Below, piece by piece: positions 49,391-58,019 of a DNA stretch of 64,000 nucleotides. The stretch's first letter is position 1. Each line of letters opens with the position of its first letter. Under the pieces are notes generated by a model. It did not search any database. It was given only the letters and a program-made list of their open reading frames with translations, and was not told the DNA's origin. A program made the translations under genes and the position numbers. The stretch is from UKL13-2 sp044229235 (GTDB lineage: Bacteria; Pseudomonadota; Gammaproteobacteria; Burkholderiales; Usitatibacteraceae), in the NCBI GenBank assembly GCA_044229235.1, contig JBGATH010000005.1, positions 1 through 64,000 on the forward strand, read 5' to 3'.

Positions 49391-51487
49391 ATGCGCGGCT
49401 GCGTCGTTGCCGTCGCGCTGACGGTGCCACTGGTGGTGCCGGCGGCCGAGAGTCCCACCGCAACCGTCGTCGTCACCGCCACACGAGTGCCTGGCGAGGC
49501 CTTCAATGCGCCGGCCGCCATCGACGCGGTTGACGGCGAGTCGCTGCGCGACGGGCAATTGCAGGTGAACCTGTCTGAAACACTGGCCCGCGTGCCCGGC
49601 GTATTCGTGCAAAACCGGCAGAACCTGGCGCAGGACCTGCAGATTTCCTCGCGGGGTTTCGGTTCGCGCGCCTCGTTCGGCGTGCGCGGCATCAAAGTGC
49701 TGGTCGATGGCATTCCTGCCGGCGGACCCGACGGGCAGGCACAGGTCGCGAGCTTCGCCATCGGCCTGGCCCAGCGTGTCGAAGTTCTGCGCGGCCCCTA
49801 CTCCGCGCTGTACGGCAACGCCTCGGGCGGCGTCATCCAGCTCATTACGGCGCCGCCGCCGTCTGAATGGCAGTTCGACGCAGGTTTGGCGAGTGCCACG
49901 GCCGGCACGTCACGCACAGGTATCCGCGCAGGCGGGCCGTTGTCACCTGCGACCGGTGGCGTCATCGACGTGTCGCATTTCGAGACCGACGGACCGCGAC
50001 CGCAAAGTGCGGCGCGGCGCGACCTCGTCAGCGGCCGGCTGGACCTGGCGCTCGGCGCGGTGAACCTCATGGTCTCCGGCCACCTGCTCGACATCCCCGG
50101 CGCAGCCGATGCCCTCGGCCTGACGCGATCGCAGCTCGACAGCAACCCTGACCAGACCGCAGCGGTCGCGTTGCAGTTCAACACTCGCAAGAGCACCCGC
50201 CAGCGACAAATCGGCGCCGTGGCGGAGTGGCCGGCCGGTCCCGGCACCCATTGGCGCGCCATGGCCTACGCAGGGCAACGCGACGTCATCCAGTTCCAGG
50301 CGATTCCCGTCGCCGTGCAGGCCGCGCCCACCCATCCCGGCGGGGTGATCGATTTCGCCCGCGATTTTGGCGGCGTGGATGTGCGCATCACCCGGGAAAC
50401 GCCGCTGGCAGGTGGCACGCTGCGCGCCATGGCCGGCGCCAGTGCCGACCTGCAGCGCGAACAGCGATTCGGATACCAGAACTTCAGCGGCGGCACCCTT
50501 GGCGTCATCGGCGCGCGCCGGCGCGACGAGACCAACCGCAGCCGCGGCAATGACCTGTACGCGCAGGCCGAATGGGATGGCAAACTTGTGGCCCTGTTCG
50601 CTGGCATGCGCGCGGCACGGGTGAACTTCGACTCGGCAGATCATTACGTCGGCAGCGGCAATCCCGACGACAGCGGCGCGCGGCAATTCAGCGCGACCAC
50701 GCCGGTCGGCGGTGTCACCTGGAAGGTCAACGACCAGTCGCGATTGTTCGCCAGCATTGGCCGCGGAATCGAGGCGCCAACCGCCAATGAACTGGCCTAC
50801 CGCGTCGATGCCCAATCGGGCCTTAACCTCGCGTTGTCGCCCGCCCGCAGCCGCAACGCCGAGTTGGGCTGGCGCCACCAGCAGGGCGACCGGCTGCGTG
50901 CATCGCTGGTGGCGTTTCGCGCCGACACCCGCGACGAAATCGCGGTACTCGCCAACAGTGGCGGCCGCTCCACCTTTCAGAATGCGGGCCGCACCCGGCG
51001 CACCGGCATCGAGGGTTCGCTGGACTGGCGCATCAACCCGCTGATTGCAGTACACCTGGCGCTCACCACGCTGGATGCGCGCTATCGCGACAGCTTCCGC
51101 GCGTGCAGCGCCAGTCCCTGCCTGAGCCCGAATGTCGTCATCCCTGCAGGCAATCGCCTGCCCGGCGCCCCGCAGCGGCTGGCGTACGCGGAACTGCGGA
51201 TGCAACCTGGCCCCGCATTCGGCGCCGCGCTGGAATGGCGCCACCAGGGACGCATTTACGTTGACGACCTCAACAGCGATGCCGCCGGCGCGGCCGGACT
51301 GCTGGCTGCGCGGCTGGCGTGGTCCGGACAAACCCGCGGCTGGCAATGGACTGCCGGGTTGCGGGCGGACAATCTGGGCAACCGCCGCGGTGCGCAGACC
51401 GTCATCGTTAATGAGGCCAACGGTCGTTTTTTTGAGCCACGGCCGCAACGCTCCTGGCTGGCGACACTGCAACTACGCGCCCGCTAG
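49391..51487 (+). CDS. TonB-dependent outer-membrane receptor
   Basis: A 698-residue outer-membrane protein with a short signal (MRGCVVAVALTVPLVVPAAE). The plug domain covers about residues 25-135 (VVVTATRVPGEAFNAPAAID, ISSRGFGSRASFGVRGIKVL, QRVEVLRGPYSALYGNASGG). The barrel follows, with LFASIGRGIEAPTANELAYR and NAGRTRRTGIEGSLDW, and a C-terminal strand ending ATLQLRAR. Such receptors import iron chelates, vitamin B12 or other scarce nutrients with TonB energy. The substrate is not evident; it lies in tandem with uncharacterised genes and no siderophore genes are nearby. Confidence 0.93.
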   Translation: MRGCVVAVALTVPLVVPAAESPTATVVVTATRVPGEAFNAPAAIDAVDGESLRDGQLQVNLSETLARVPGVFVQNRQNLAQDLQISSRGFGSRASFGVRGIKVLVDGIPAGGPDGQAQVASFAIGLAQRVEVLRGPYSALYGNASGGVIQLITAPPPSEWQFDAGLASATAGTSRTGIRAGGPLSPATGGVIDVSHFETDGPRPQSAARRDLVSGRLDLALGAVNLMVSGHLLDIPGAADALGLTRSQLDSNPDQTAAVALQFNTRKSTRQRQIGAVAEWPAGPGTHWRAMAYAGQRDVIQFQAIPVAVQAAPTHPGGVIDFARDFGGVDVRITRETPLAGGTLRAMAGASADLQREQRFGYQNFSGGTLGVIGARRRDETNRSRGNDLYAQAEWDGKLVALFAGMRAARVNFDSADHYVGSGNPDDSGARQFSATTPVGGVTWKVNDQSRLFASIGRGIEAPTANELAYRVDAQSGLNLALSPARSRNAELGWRHQQGDRLRASLVAFRADTRDEIAVLANSGGRSTFQNAGRTRRTGIEGSLDWRINPLIAVHLALTTLDARYRDSFRACSASPCLSPNVVIPAGNRLPGAPQRLAYAELRMQPGPAFGAALEWRHQGRIYVDDLNSDAAGAAGLLAARLAWSGQTRGWQWTAGLRADNLGNRRGAQTVIVNEANGRFFEPRPQRSWLATLQLRAR

Positions 51488-51510
51488 CTACCCACCGGCA
51501 TCTAAGCAGG

Positions 51511-51576
51511 AAACTCCAGCATTGGCGCGGCTCCTGGCTTGAAAATGCCCTGGAAGGCTCGCCAGTGCTGGAGTTT
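51511..51576. repeat. REP-like palindrome, copy 6 (solitary)
   Basis: The arms ACTCCAGCATTGGCGCGG and GGCTCGCCAGTGCTGGAGT surround CTCCTGGCTTGAAAATGCCC. It follows the TonB receptor gene within a 288-bp gap; the remaining part of the gap holds no recognised gene. Confidence 0.82.
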
Positions 51577-51775
51577 TGGACTGGGGACTATTCGTGACGT
51601 TCCATGCGCCGCTTGCCTTCGGTGACCGCTTTCATTCATTCCCCGACTTCTGCATTCCGTCGCTGTTCGATTGGCCCGGCGCGGGCGGCACCGTACATTA
51701 GCGTCGGGCTGGCGACCGTGTGTCGCGCGGCCAATCAGCCAAAGCCTTCCCGCCACACCCGCCTAAGGAGCGCGC

Positions 51776-53050
51776 ATGACCCGAATTTCCCCGCTGCAAC
51801 ACGTCCCCATGCGCGCCGGCCTGCGCCGCACCGGCGCCGCGCTGTTGGCAACGCTGGCACTGGCGGCCAATCCGGCCCATGCCGATTTCAGCGACCTGCT
51901 CGCGCGCATGTTCCACAGCGGCCCGCTGATGACCTTTGAGATCGCCACGCCCAAGCAGAAAATCACGGGACGCATCGGCGGCACCGTGGTGTTCAATGCC
52001 GCGGAGGACGACGTCGAAAGCGTCAAGGGCAAGGTGACCCTGCAGGAGCGGCGCGATTTCAGGACTACCCGCATCCAGTTCGAACCGGATGGCGCCGACA
52101 TCAAACGCACGTTCTCGATCGATGGCCAGACCCGGCCCTTCGATGCCGAAGCCAGGCGCTGGCTGGCGGAAATCATTCCGGTGGTGCTGCGCGAAACCGC
52201 CATGAACAGCGACACCAGGGCCAGGAAGATTCATGCACGCGGCGGCGCCGATGCCGTGATCGCCGAGATCGAGCGCATCCAGTCCGGCTATGCGCGGGCA
52301 CGCTACATCACCAGCCTGGTGCCGCTCGGCATCATGACCGAACCCCAGCTGGTACGGCTGCTCGCCGGCCTGCGAGGCATCGAATCCGACTACGAACGGC
52401 GCACGGCGCTGGTGGCCCTGATCGAAAGCCAGCCTGCCACGGCAGCAAGCCAGGTTGGCGTACTGGGCGCCGTCGCGGGCATGCGATCCGACTACGAGAA
52501 ACGCACGGTCATGGTGGCGCTGGCACCGCGGCTGCTGCCCGACGCGGGCGTTGCCAAGGCGTGGCAGGCAGCGATGGCGCGCATCGGTTCGGATTTTGAG
52601 GTGCGCACGGTGATCGAGACGCTGGCAGACAGTGCAGTTTTGACGCCTGCGCAACTCGATGCAGCCATCCAGTCGACGCTGGCGCTGGGCTCGGATTACG
52701 AGCACGCCGTGGCGCTAAAGGCCCTGCTGAAACACCTCGATGCGGCCAATCCGGCAGCTCTGGCCGCATTCCTGAAATCGGCACAGCGCATCGGCTCCGA
52801 TTTCGAACGCAAAAATGTGCTGATCGCGACCATTGACGGCGTGAAGCTCGACAAGGCCGGCTACGCGGCGGTGCTGCAGGCCATCAGCGGCATGGGTTCT
52901 GATTTCGATGTGCGCAATGTGCTCACCGTGCTAGCGCAACGCATGCCGGCCGATGCGGAGCTGGTGGCCAGTTACCGGCGCGTTGCGCGACGGCTGGGCG
53001 ACCACGAACGCGGCCAGGCCGAACGCGCGCTGGACCGACTCAACATGTAA
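51776..53050 (+). CDS. exported protein with 34-residue SDYE helical repeats
   Basis: A 424-residue protein. A signal-like N-terminus (RRTGAALLATLALAANPAHA) precedes a beta-rich segment (about 50-120: LMTFEIATPKQKITGRIGGT, DIKRTFSIDGQ) and a solenoid of eight units spaced 33-35 residues. Unit markers begin at residues 170, 204, 238, 272, 306, 341, 375 and 408; the clear ones read SDYERRTAL, SDYEKRTVM, SDFEVRTVI, SDYEHAVAL, SDFERKNVL and SDFDVRNVL, and the first and last are degenerate. Length and helicity resemble TPR/PPR-like alpha-alpha repeats, so a binding scaffold is likely. Similar repeats occur in uncharacterised proteins of other proteobacteria and Bacteroidetes; function is unknown. 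Confidence 0.8.
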   Translation: MTRISPLQHVPMRAGLRRTGAALLATLALAANPAHADFSDLLARMFHSGPLMTFEIATPKQKITGRIGGTVVFNAAEDDVESVKGKVTLQERRDFRTTRIQFEPDGADIKRTFSIDGQTRPFDAEARRWLAEIIPVVLRETAMNSDTRARKIHARGGADAVIAEIERIQSGYARARYITSLVPLGIMTEPQLVRLLAGLRGIESDYERRTALVALIESQPATAASQVGVLGAVAGMRSDYEKRTVMVALAPRLLPDAGVAKAWQAAMARIGSDFEVRTVIETLADSAVLTPAQLDAAIQSTLALGSDYEHAVALKALLKHLDAANPAALAAFLKSAQRIGSDFERKNVLIATIDGVKLDKAGYAAVLQAISGMGSDFDVRNVLTVLAQRMPADAELVASYRRVARRLGDHERGQAERALDRLNM

Positions 53051-53056
53051 CTGCCG

Positions 53057-53491
53057 TCAGCCTGCCGGCCGATACACCTGACGGAAGCGCGAATTCTCGA
53101 CCACGCCGTAGTCACCGGGCGCGTATTGCAGCACCCAGTCATTTGCCGCGCCCTGCAACAGGTCGCCGCCGGCGCAGCGCGCGATGGTAAACGGCTGCGC
53201 CATCTGCCGGGCCCACACCGGCACCGGCTTGGCGGCGTACTCGCCGTCGCGTCCGTGACCGCAGGGCGCGACCGCCTCATACTTGGCATCGAAGCGCGCG
53301 CGCGTCACGCTCCAGCGGTCGCCGGTGGAACCGGTGATGAGCGCATCTCCCGCCACGTAATGGTTCACGCCCTCACGGCTTTGCAACACACCGGCCACGG
53401 GCGCGAACGTCACCGCCACCGATTCCTGCTTGATGAATCGCGACGCCTGTGGATCGGCAGCGAGATCGGGATTGCCCAACGCGATGGCCAT
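53057..53491 (-). CDS. PGDYG domain protein
   Basis: A 144-residue soluble protein from ATG 53491, one base after the stop of the flavin reductase gene. It ends in QYAPGDYGVVENSRFRQVY, the hallmark of the PGDYG family (Pfam PF14083), preceded by a beta-rich region (AGVLQSREGVNHYVAGDALI, RWSVTRARFDAKYEA). The family function is unknown. It is the third gene of an operon with a GH13 enzyme and a flavin reductase. The longer open frame upstream overlaps the reductase and is not coding. Confidence 0.85.
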   Translation of the reverse strand: MAIALGNPDLAADPQASRFIKQESVAVTFAPVAGVLQSREGVNHYVAGDALITGSTGDRWSVTRARFDAKYEAVAPCGHGRDGEYAAKPVPVWARQMAQPFTIARCAGGDLLQGAANDWVLQYAPGDYGVVENSRFRQVYRPAG

Positions 53492-53492
53492 G

Positions 53493-54092
53493 TTAGGTGC
53501 CAGTCTGAAGCGCTGGCGTCTGTACCTCGAACGCGTCGCCGGTTGTGTGAAAGGTGCCACCGGCCAGGTAATGGATGGTGCGCAGGGAGGCGTCGTCGCC
53601 AAAGTGCCAGCGGCCCTCCGAAAACACCCGCGGGTCGGCCCAGGCAGCCAGCACCTCGCCGATGAACAGGTCATAGGCTTTTTCATTGTGCGGTTCGGAA
53701 ATTACCCGGCACTCCAGCCAGCCCACGCAGCCCTCGACCAGCGGCACAGCGATGGTCGAGGCCTCGAAGGTCGACAGCCCGAAGCGCTGGAACTTGTCGA
53801 ACGCGGCATGGCGCCCGCTGACCGCCCCCACGTCACGGGTGGCCTGGGCCAGCGCGCGACAGGGAATGTTGAGCGCAAATACGCCGGAGGCATCCACCAG
53901 TTCGCGCGTAAATGTCGACTTGTCGATCACCACCATGACCCGCGCCGGCGTGAAATCGAGGCCGCAGTTCCACGCCGCCGCCATCACGTTGCGGCGCCCG
54001 GCATGCGCGCTGCTGACCAGCACGGTCGGCCCGTGGTTGATCAGCCGGTAGGCTTTGGCCAGCGGCACCGGCTGGCGCGCCGCGGGAGTCAT
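53493..54092 (-). CDS. flavin reductase-like FMN-binding protein
   Basis: A 199-residue protein of the flavin reductase/FMN-binding split-barrel family. Blocks: GPTVLVSSAHAGRRNVMAAA, PARVMVVIDKSTFTRELVDA, GVFALNIPCRALAQ, CVGWLECRVISEPHNEKAYD and LFIGEVLAAWADPRVFSEGR. These typically supply reduced FMN or reduce flavins with NAD(P)H. Its ATG at 54092 overlaps the GH13 stop (ATGA), so they are translationally coupled, an unusual partnership. A partner monooxygenase is not present. Confidence 0.9.
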   Translation of the reverse strand: MTPAARQPVPLAKAYRLINHGPTVLVSSAHAGRRNVMAAAWNCGLDFTPARVMVVIDKSTFTRELVDASGVFALNIPCRALAQATRDVGAVSGRHAAFDKFQRFGLSTFEASTIAVPLVEGCVGWLECRVISEPHNEKAYDLFIGEVLAAWADPRVFSEGRWHFGDDASLRTIHYLAGGTFHTTGDAFEVQTPALQTGT

Positions 54093-55690
54093 TGCACGCG
54101 CTTGTAAGAGGTGTAGCCGTCGACAGCCGCGACATCCGGCTTCAGCACCAGCATGCCGCCGGCCGACACGGTGACCTTCAGCAGCGAGGTCATGATCGTC
54201 AGCGGCTTCGCGTTGCGGTCGAGCAGGTTCACCATGGGCGCGCCGTTCATCAATTTTGAATTCGGCAGCAGCACGATTTCGGTCAGGTCGGTGCGGCCGG
54301 GATTGGCCAGCACGAACACGCTGTCGGCGATGCGATCGGTGTAGCGTTCGAAGGCGAACAGTTTGTCGGTGCCCAGTAGGCGAAAATTGCCCACGCGCAG
54401 CGCGCGATGCTGCTTTCGCATCTCGATCAGCTTCCTGGTCCAGGCCAGTGTGGCGTTGTCGTCACGCACCCAGTCCCAGCGCATCGGCGCGCGCATTTCC
54501 GGATCATCGCCACCGGTCATGCCCAGTTCGGTGCCGTAGTACAGGTTCGGCGAACCCGGCAGCGTGAACTGCAGCACCTGCGCCAGCCGCACCAGCGGGT
54601 CCTGGCCCAGCACCGTGCGGATGCGGAAGGTGTCGTGGTTGTCGAGGAAGATCCACGACTTGAGCATGTTGTCGGTGCCGGCCTCGTCGATCATGCGCGA
54701 CACCATTGCCGCGGCGGTGCGGACCTCGATCTCGCCCTGCAGCATCCGGATCAGGATCTCGCGCAGGGTGAAGTGCATCACCCCGTCGACCGAGGGATAC
54801 CATTCCTTCGGGTAGTTGGCGATTTCGCCGACCACCAGCGAGCCCGGCTTCTTTCGATGCGCCGCCTGCGTCAGTTCACCGAGGAAGCGAAAGCCGATGT
54901 CGAACGCCACGTCCAACCGCCAGCCGTCGATGCCATCGGCGAGATAGCCCTGCACCACCGAATCCGGTTTCGCATAGAGGTAGTCACGCACCTTGGGGTT
55001 TTCCAGGTTCAGTTCCGGCAGGCTTTGCGCCAGCGCCCAGGAACGCGAACCGCCGGGGTACTGCGGCCCGAAGAAGAACCAATCCCGATATGGACTGTTG
55101 GGATTGGCTGCGGCGTCCTTGAAGAACGCCGACTTGTTTCCCATGTGGTTGAACACCCCGTCCAGCACCAGTTTCATGCCGCGGCCGTGCACATTCTTCG
55201 CCAGCTTCACCAAGTCCGCGCGAGTGCCGAACTCGGGAGACACCTGGTTGTAGTCCAGCGAATCGTACTTGTGGTTGGTATAGGCGAGGTGAATGGGGTT
55301 CAGGTAAAGCACGTCCGCGCCCAGCGACTGCACGTAATCGAGCTTGCCCGCCATGCTTTCCAGGTCGCCGCCCCAGAAATCGATCTCGTGGGTCCACAGC
55401 TTGATGGCCGGGTCGTACACCCCGCGTTTGGGCAGCTCGTCCCACCGCCGCAGGATTTTCGGCGCCGGATACAGCGCCCTTTTTTGTTCGAGCCTGGCCG
55501 AGGGCGCGAAGCGATCCACCAGCACCTGGTAGACGATGGCGCCATTTCGCCAGTCGCGTTCGCGTTCAACGAAAACCTTGTCCATGGCCTTGTCCGCCTC
55601 ATTGGAAAAATCCGCTGCTGCCGGCGCTGCCGCGGCAGCGTTCAGCGAAACTGCGATGGAGAGTGCTGTACCGGCAGCAAGTGTTTTCAT
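54089..55690 (-). CDS. GH13 alpha-amylase/cyclomaltodextrinase-like enzyme
   Basis: A 533-residue exported enzyme. From ATG 55690 the signal MKTLAAGTALSIAVSLNAAA is followed by an N-terminal region and the barrel: VYQVLVDRFAPSARLEQKRA, FWGGDLESMAGKLDYVQSLG, VLDGVFNHMGNKSAFF, nucleophile Asp260 in GWRLDVAFDIG, acid/base Glu289 in LVVGEIANYP, and FLDNHDTFRIRT with His352 and Asp353. The catalytic set is complete. The WGGDLEGxxxKLDY style loop suggests a cyclomaltodextrinase/neopullulanase-like amylase. It heads an operon with the flavin reductase and PGDYG genes. It is separate in type from the GH13 lipoprotein at 38069. Confidence 0.93.
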   Translation of the reverse strand: MKTLAAGTALSIAVSLNAAAAAPAAADFSNEADKAMDKVFVERERDWRNGAIVYQVLVDRFAPSARLEQKRALYPAPKILRRWDELPKRGVYDPAIKLWTHEIDFWGGDLESMAGKLDYVQSLGADVLYLNPIHLAYTNHKYDSLDYNQVSPEFGTRADLVKLAKNVHGRGMKLVLDGVFNHMGNKSAFFKDAAANPNSPYRDWFFFGPQYPGGSRSWALAQSLPELNLENPKVRDYLYAKPDSVVQGYLADGIDGWRLDVAFDIGFRFLGELTQAAHRKKPGSLVVGEIANYPKEWYPSVDGVMHFTLREILIRMLQGEIEVRTAAAMVSRMIDEAGTDNMLKSWIFLDNHDTFRIRTVLGQDPLVRLAQVLQFTLPGSPNLYYGTELGMTGGDDPEMRAPMRWDWVRDDNATLAWTRKLIEMRKQHRALRVGNFRLLGTDKLFAFERYTDRIADSVFVLANPGRTDLTEIVLLPNSKLMNGAPMVNLLDRNAKPLTIMTSLLKVTVSAGGMLVLKPDVAAVDGYTSYKRVQ

Positions 55691-55780
55691 GACGGGTAAT
55701 GAATTGGTGGTTGAGCCTGCTGTACCCGCCTGTTTGCGAGCGCCCGGCTGCAAGAATATCAGGAGTGGCACAATTGCCGG

Positions 55781-56479
55781 ATGTGCACCAACTTTGTCCC
55801 CACCGCCCGTGACCTGATGCTGATCTTCGGCATCGAACGCGCGCCTTTCGACTACAAGGAAGAGGCCTATCCCGGCTACGACGCGCCGATCGTGCGCAAC
55901 ATTGTCCGCAAGAGCAGCGACGATGCCGCCGGCCGCGAATGTGTGCCGGCGCGATTCGGACTGATTCCCTACTGGGCAAAGACGGAGGACATCGCGCGCC
56001 TGGGCAAGGTGGCCTACAACTCACGCAGCGAGACCGCCGGACAGAAGCCGATGTTCAAGACGGCGTGGAAGCGGTGCCAGTTCTGCCTGATTCCGGTCGA
56101 TGCCTTCTACGAGCCCAACTGGGAAAGCGGCAAGGCGGTGCGCTGGAAAATCTGGATGAAGGACGATTCGCCGTTTGCCCTGGCCGGCATCTGGGAGCAC
56201 TGGCATCGCGACGACCGGAATATCGAATCGTTCACCATGCTGACCGTGAACGCCGACGACCATGCGCTGATGCGGCGCTTCCACCGCACGGGCGACGAGA
56301 AACGCATGCCGGTGATTGTTCCGCCTGAAGACTACGACCGCTGGCTGAACGCCTCCACCGAGGAGGCGTTTCGCATGTGCCAGCAATACCCGGCCGAATT
56401 GTTACAAGCCGCGCCGGCGCCGAAGCCACCGGCGCGGCCGAAGCTGCCGCCGCCGATTGCGGGAAGCGCGCCGCCCTAA
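55781..56479 (+). CDS. SRAP domain protein (HMCES/YedK family)
   Basis: A 232-residue protein that in its family forms a covalent bond with abasic sites in single-stranded DNA through Cys2. The essential residues are visible: Cys2 after the initiator Met, Asn80 in AYNSRSETA, Glu111 in DAFYEPNWE and the His in FHRTGDEKRMPVIV. The C-terminus is a proline-rich tail of about 25 residues, longer than usual. It is divergent from the GH13 operon with a 90-bp gap that must hold both promoters. An SOS-regulated role is usual, but no LexA box was identified. Confidence 0.93.
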   Translation: MCTNFVPTARDLMLIFGIERAPFDYKEEAYPGYDAPIVRNIVRKSSDDAAGRECVPARFGLIPYWAKTEDIARLGKVAYNSRSETAGQKPMFKTAWKRCQFCLIPVDAFYEPNWESGKAVRWKIWMKDDSPFALAGIWEHWHRDDRNIESFTMLTVNADDHALMRRFHRTGDEKRMPVIVPPEDYDRWLNASTEEAFRMCQQYPAELLQAAPAPKPPARPKLPPPIAGSAPP

Positions 56480-56509
56480 AGCTGCCCTAAAGCCGCCTTA
56501 GACGCCGCC

Positions 56510-57454
56510 CTACAGCTGCTCGATCGAACCTGAGCCGCGAATGGAGCGATCGACGCTGGCCGGCGAGCCTGCGTAACGAATGTCGCCGGAACCCGAGACC
56601 CGGGCGACCAGTTTTTCGCTGGCATGCACGTGCGCTTCTCCGGATGAGATCACGCGCACGTTTGCCTCGCGGGAGGTGAGTCGCGCCATGCGCACATCGC
56701 CGCTGCCGGCGATCTCCACATCCACGCGCTCCGCCGTGCCGGCCGCCGCCACGTCGCCCGAACCGCGCACCGCCACCGTGACATCGGCGGCACGCAGCGA
56801 CGGCAGCTTGATGTCGCCGGAACCATGGATGCTGGCCTTGACGGATTTGCCATCCAGATCATTGATGGCGACGTCGCCCGAGCCGCTGATGTCGATATTG
56901 ACGCTGGCAGCCTTCACCGACTGGAAGCGAACATCGCCCGAGCCGCGGATCGCGACATCCAGCTTTTCGCCCTTCAGGTCGGTGCCTGAAACATCGCCGG
57001 AGCCATTCACGGTGACCCCGTCCAGCGACTTGACGTTGAGCCGTACCTTGATGCCCTTGCGCGTCGAAAACCCCTTGTTCTTGTCGCCGTCGATGACCAG
57101 CACGCCATCTTCGACGCGGGTGCCGACCAGCGGCAGGATATTGTCGTCGGTGCTGATGGTGACTGATTCGGTTGAGCCCTGGACCACCGTGACATCGGCG
57201 GGCATGGAAAGCATCAGGCGCGAAACGCCGGCGAGCTGCCGGGTTTCATCGCGGATCACGCCGGAGCCCTTGACACGATTGTGGCCGTACGAGGTATGGC
57301 CGTCGACGTTGACGCTGAGGGAAAACAGCCCGGATTCGGTACCGATACCCACCTTCTCGCCGCGGCCGTCGTTGATGTGCACCGAGCAGCCCGCCAGCAG
57401 TGCCGCGATGGCGATGGCGGACAGGCGCAGCGGGTTGGAAAGGTTGAGGTTCAT
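56510..57454 (-). CDS. GIN-domain (DUF2807) lipoprotein with GSGD repeats
   Basis: A 314-residue lipoprotein. The lipobox is LLAGC (Cys23). After a linker, the DUF2807 head domain forms a right-handed beta-helix in which GSGD turns recur about every 20 residues: NGSGDVSG, RGSGDVRF, SGSGDVAI, HGSGDIKL, RGSGDVAA, AGSGDVRM, SGSGDIRY and the final RGSGSIEQ. The family is a putative autotransporter-adhesin head or polymer-binding surface domain; no function is proved. It is convergent with the SRAP gene and divergent, over 565 bp filled with a REP plus element, from the D-aminopeptidase-like gene. Confidence 0.88.
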   Translation of the reverse strand: MNLNLSNPLRLSAIAIAALLAGCSVHINDGRGEKVGIGTESGLFSLSVNVDGHTSYGHNRVKGSGVIRDETRQLAGVSRLMLSMPADVTVVQGSTESVTISTDDNILPLVGTRVEDGVLVIDGDKNKGFSTRKGIKVRLNVKSLDGVTVNGSGDVSGTDLKGEKLDVAIRGSGDVRFQSVKAASVNIDISGSGDVAINDLDGKSVKASIHGSGDIKLPSLRAADVTVAVRGSGDVAAAGTAERVDVEIAGSGDVRMARLTSREANVRVISSGEAHVHASEKLVARVSGSGDIRYAGSPASVDRSIRGSGSIEQL

Positions 57455-57658
57455 GGCAGGCTCCCGTTATTTGAAGTGGATGGGAGCATTGTCGGCACCC
57501 GTGGCGCGGGTAGCCAGCGGCCGGCGACGAATTGCAGAATGTAGCGGCTGGATCGCAGGTCACTGTACCGCCTTGCCGATATGTGTTGCATGATGCGCGG
57601 CCGCCATTCCAGGCAGAGCCGAGCGTCTCCGCTGATCTCGACCCGCCCTTTGCCGCCA

Positions 57659-57723
57659 AAGTCGAGCACTGGCGCGCCTTTCCAGGCATTTATGGCCTGT
57701 CACCCGCGCCAATCCTCATGTTT
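57659..57723. repeat. REP-like palindrome, copy 7 (element-associated)
   Basis: The arms AGCACTGGCGCGCC and CCCGCGCCAATCCTCAT surround AGGCATTTATGGCCTG. The arms are more diverged than in other copies. The orientation is the same as copies at 504 and 30369, and it ends 8 bp before an element. Confidence 0.75.
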
Positions 57724-57731
57724 TTGTCATT

Positions 57732-57922
57732 GGGCACGTCCATCAACCTGCTGCGCGACGCAAACTTCGCGCCTCCGGTGCGCTGCGTATCGTTGTACGC
57801 GTCCGCTTTTCCTCGCGCAATGCACTGCGCTCTGGCGCTCGCAGGCGCGAAGCAGTGCTTCGCGAAATCCCTGCTCACGTGACACGAGTCTTGGCCGCGG
57901 CGACGGGTTCTGGACGCTGCCC
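57732..57922 (+). mobile_element. MITE-like element, copy 3 (diverged)
   Basis: It begins GGGCACGTCCA and ends TGGACGCTGCCC, inverted repeats that match each other with one extra base but have drifted from GGGAACTTCTA. The core keeps AACCTGCTGCGCGACG, the CCTCCGGTGC block and the hairpin GCGTAT-CGTT-GTACGC (57785-57800). About 70 extra bases with their own imperfect palindrome (TGCACTGC...GCAGTGC) lie in the middle. No flanking direct repeat was found. It is probably the oldest insertion of the three. Confidence 0.65.
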
Positions 57923-58019
57923 GGTGGCAGTTGACCCGCAGGCGCGCCAAATCGTCAAGGTCACTAGCAGCAAGCGCATATCGGGCAAAATGCGCGCTGA
58001 CTATTCGCACGGAATTGCC

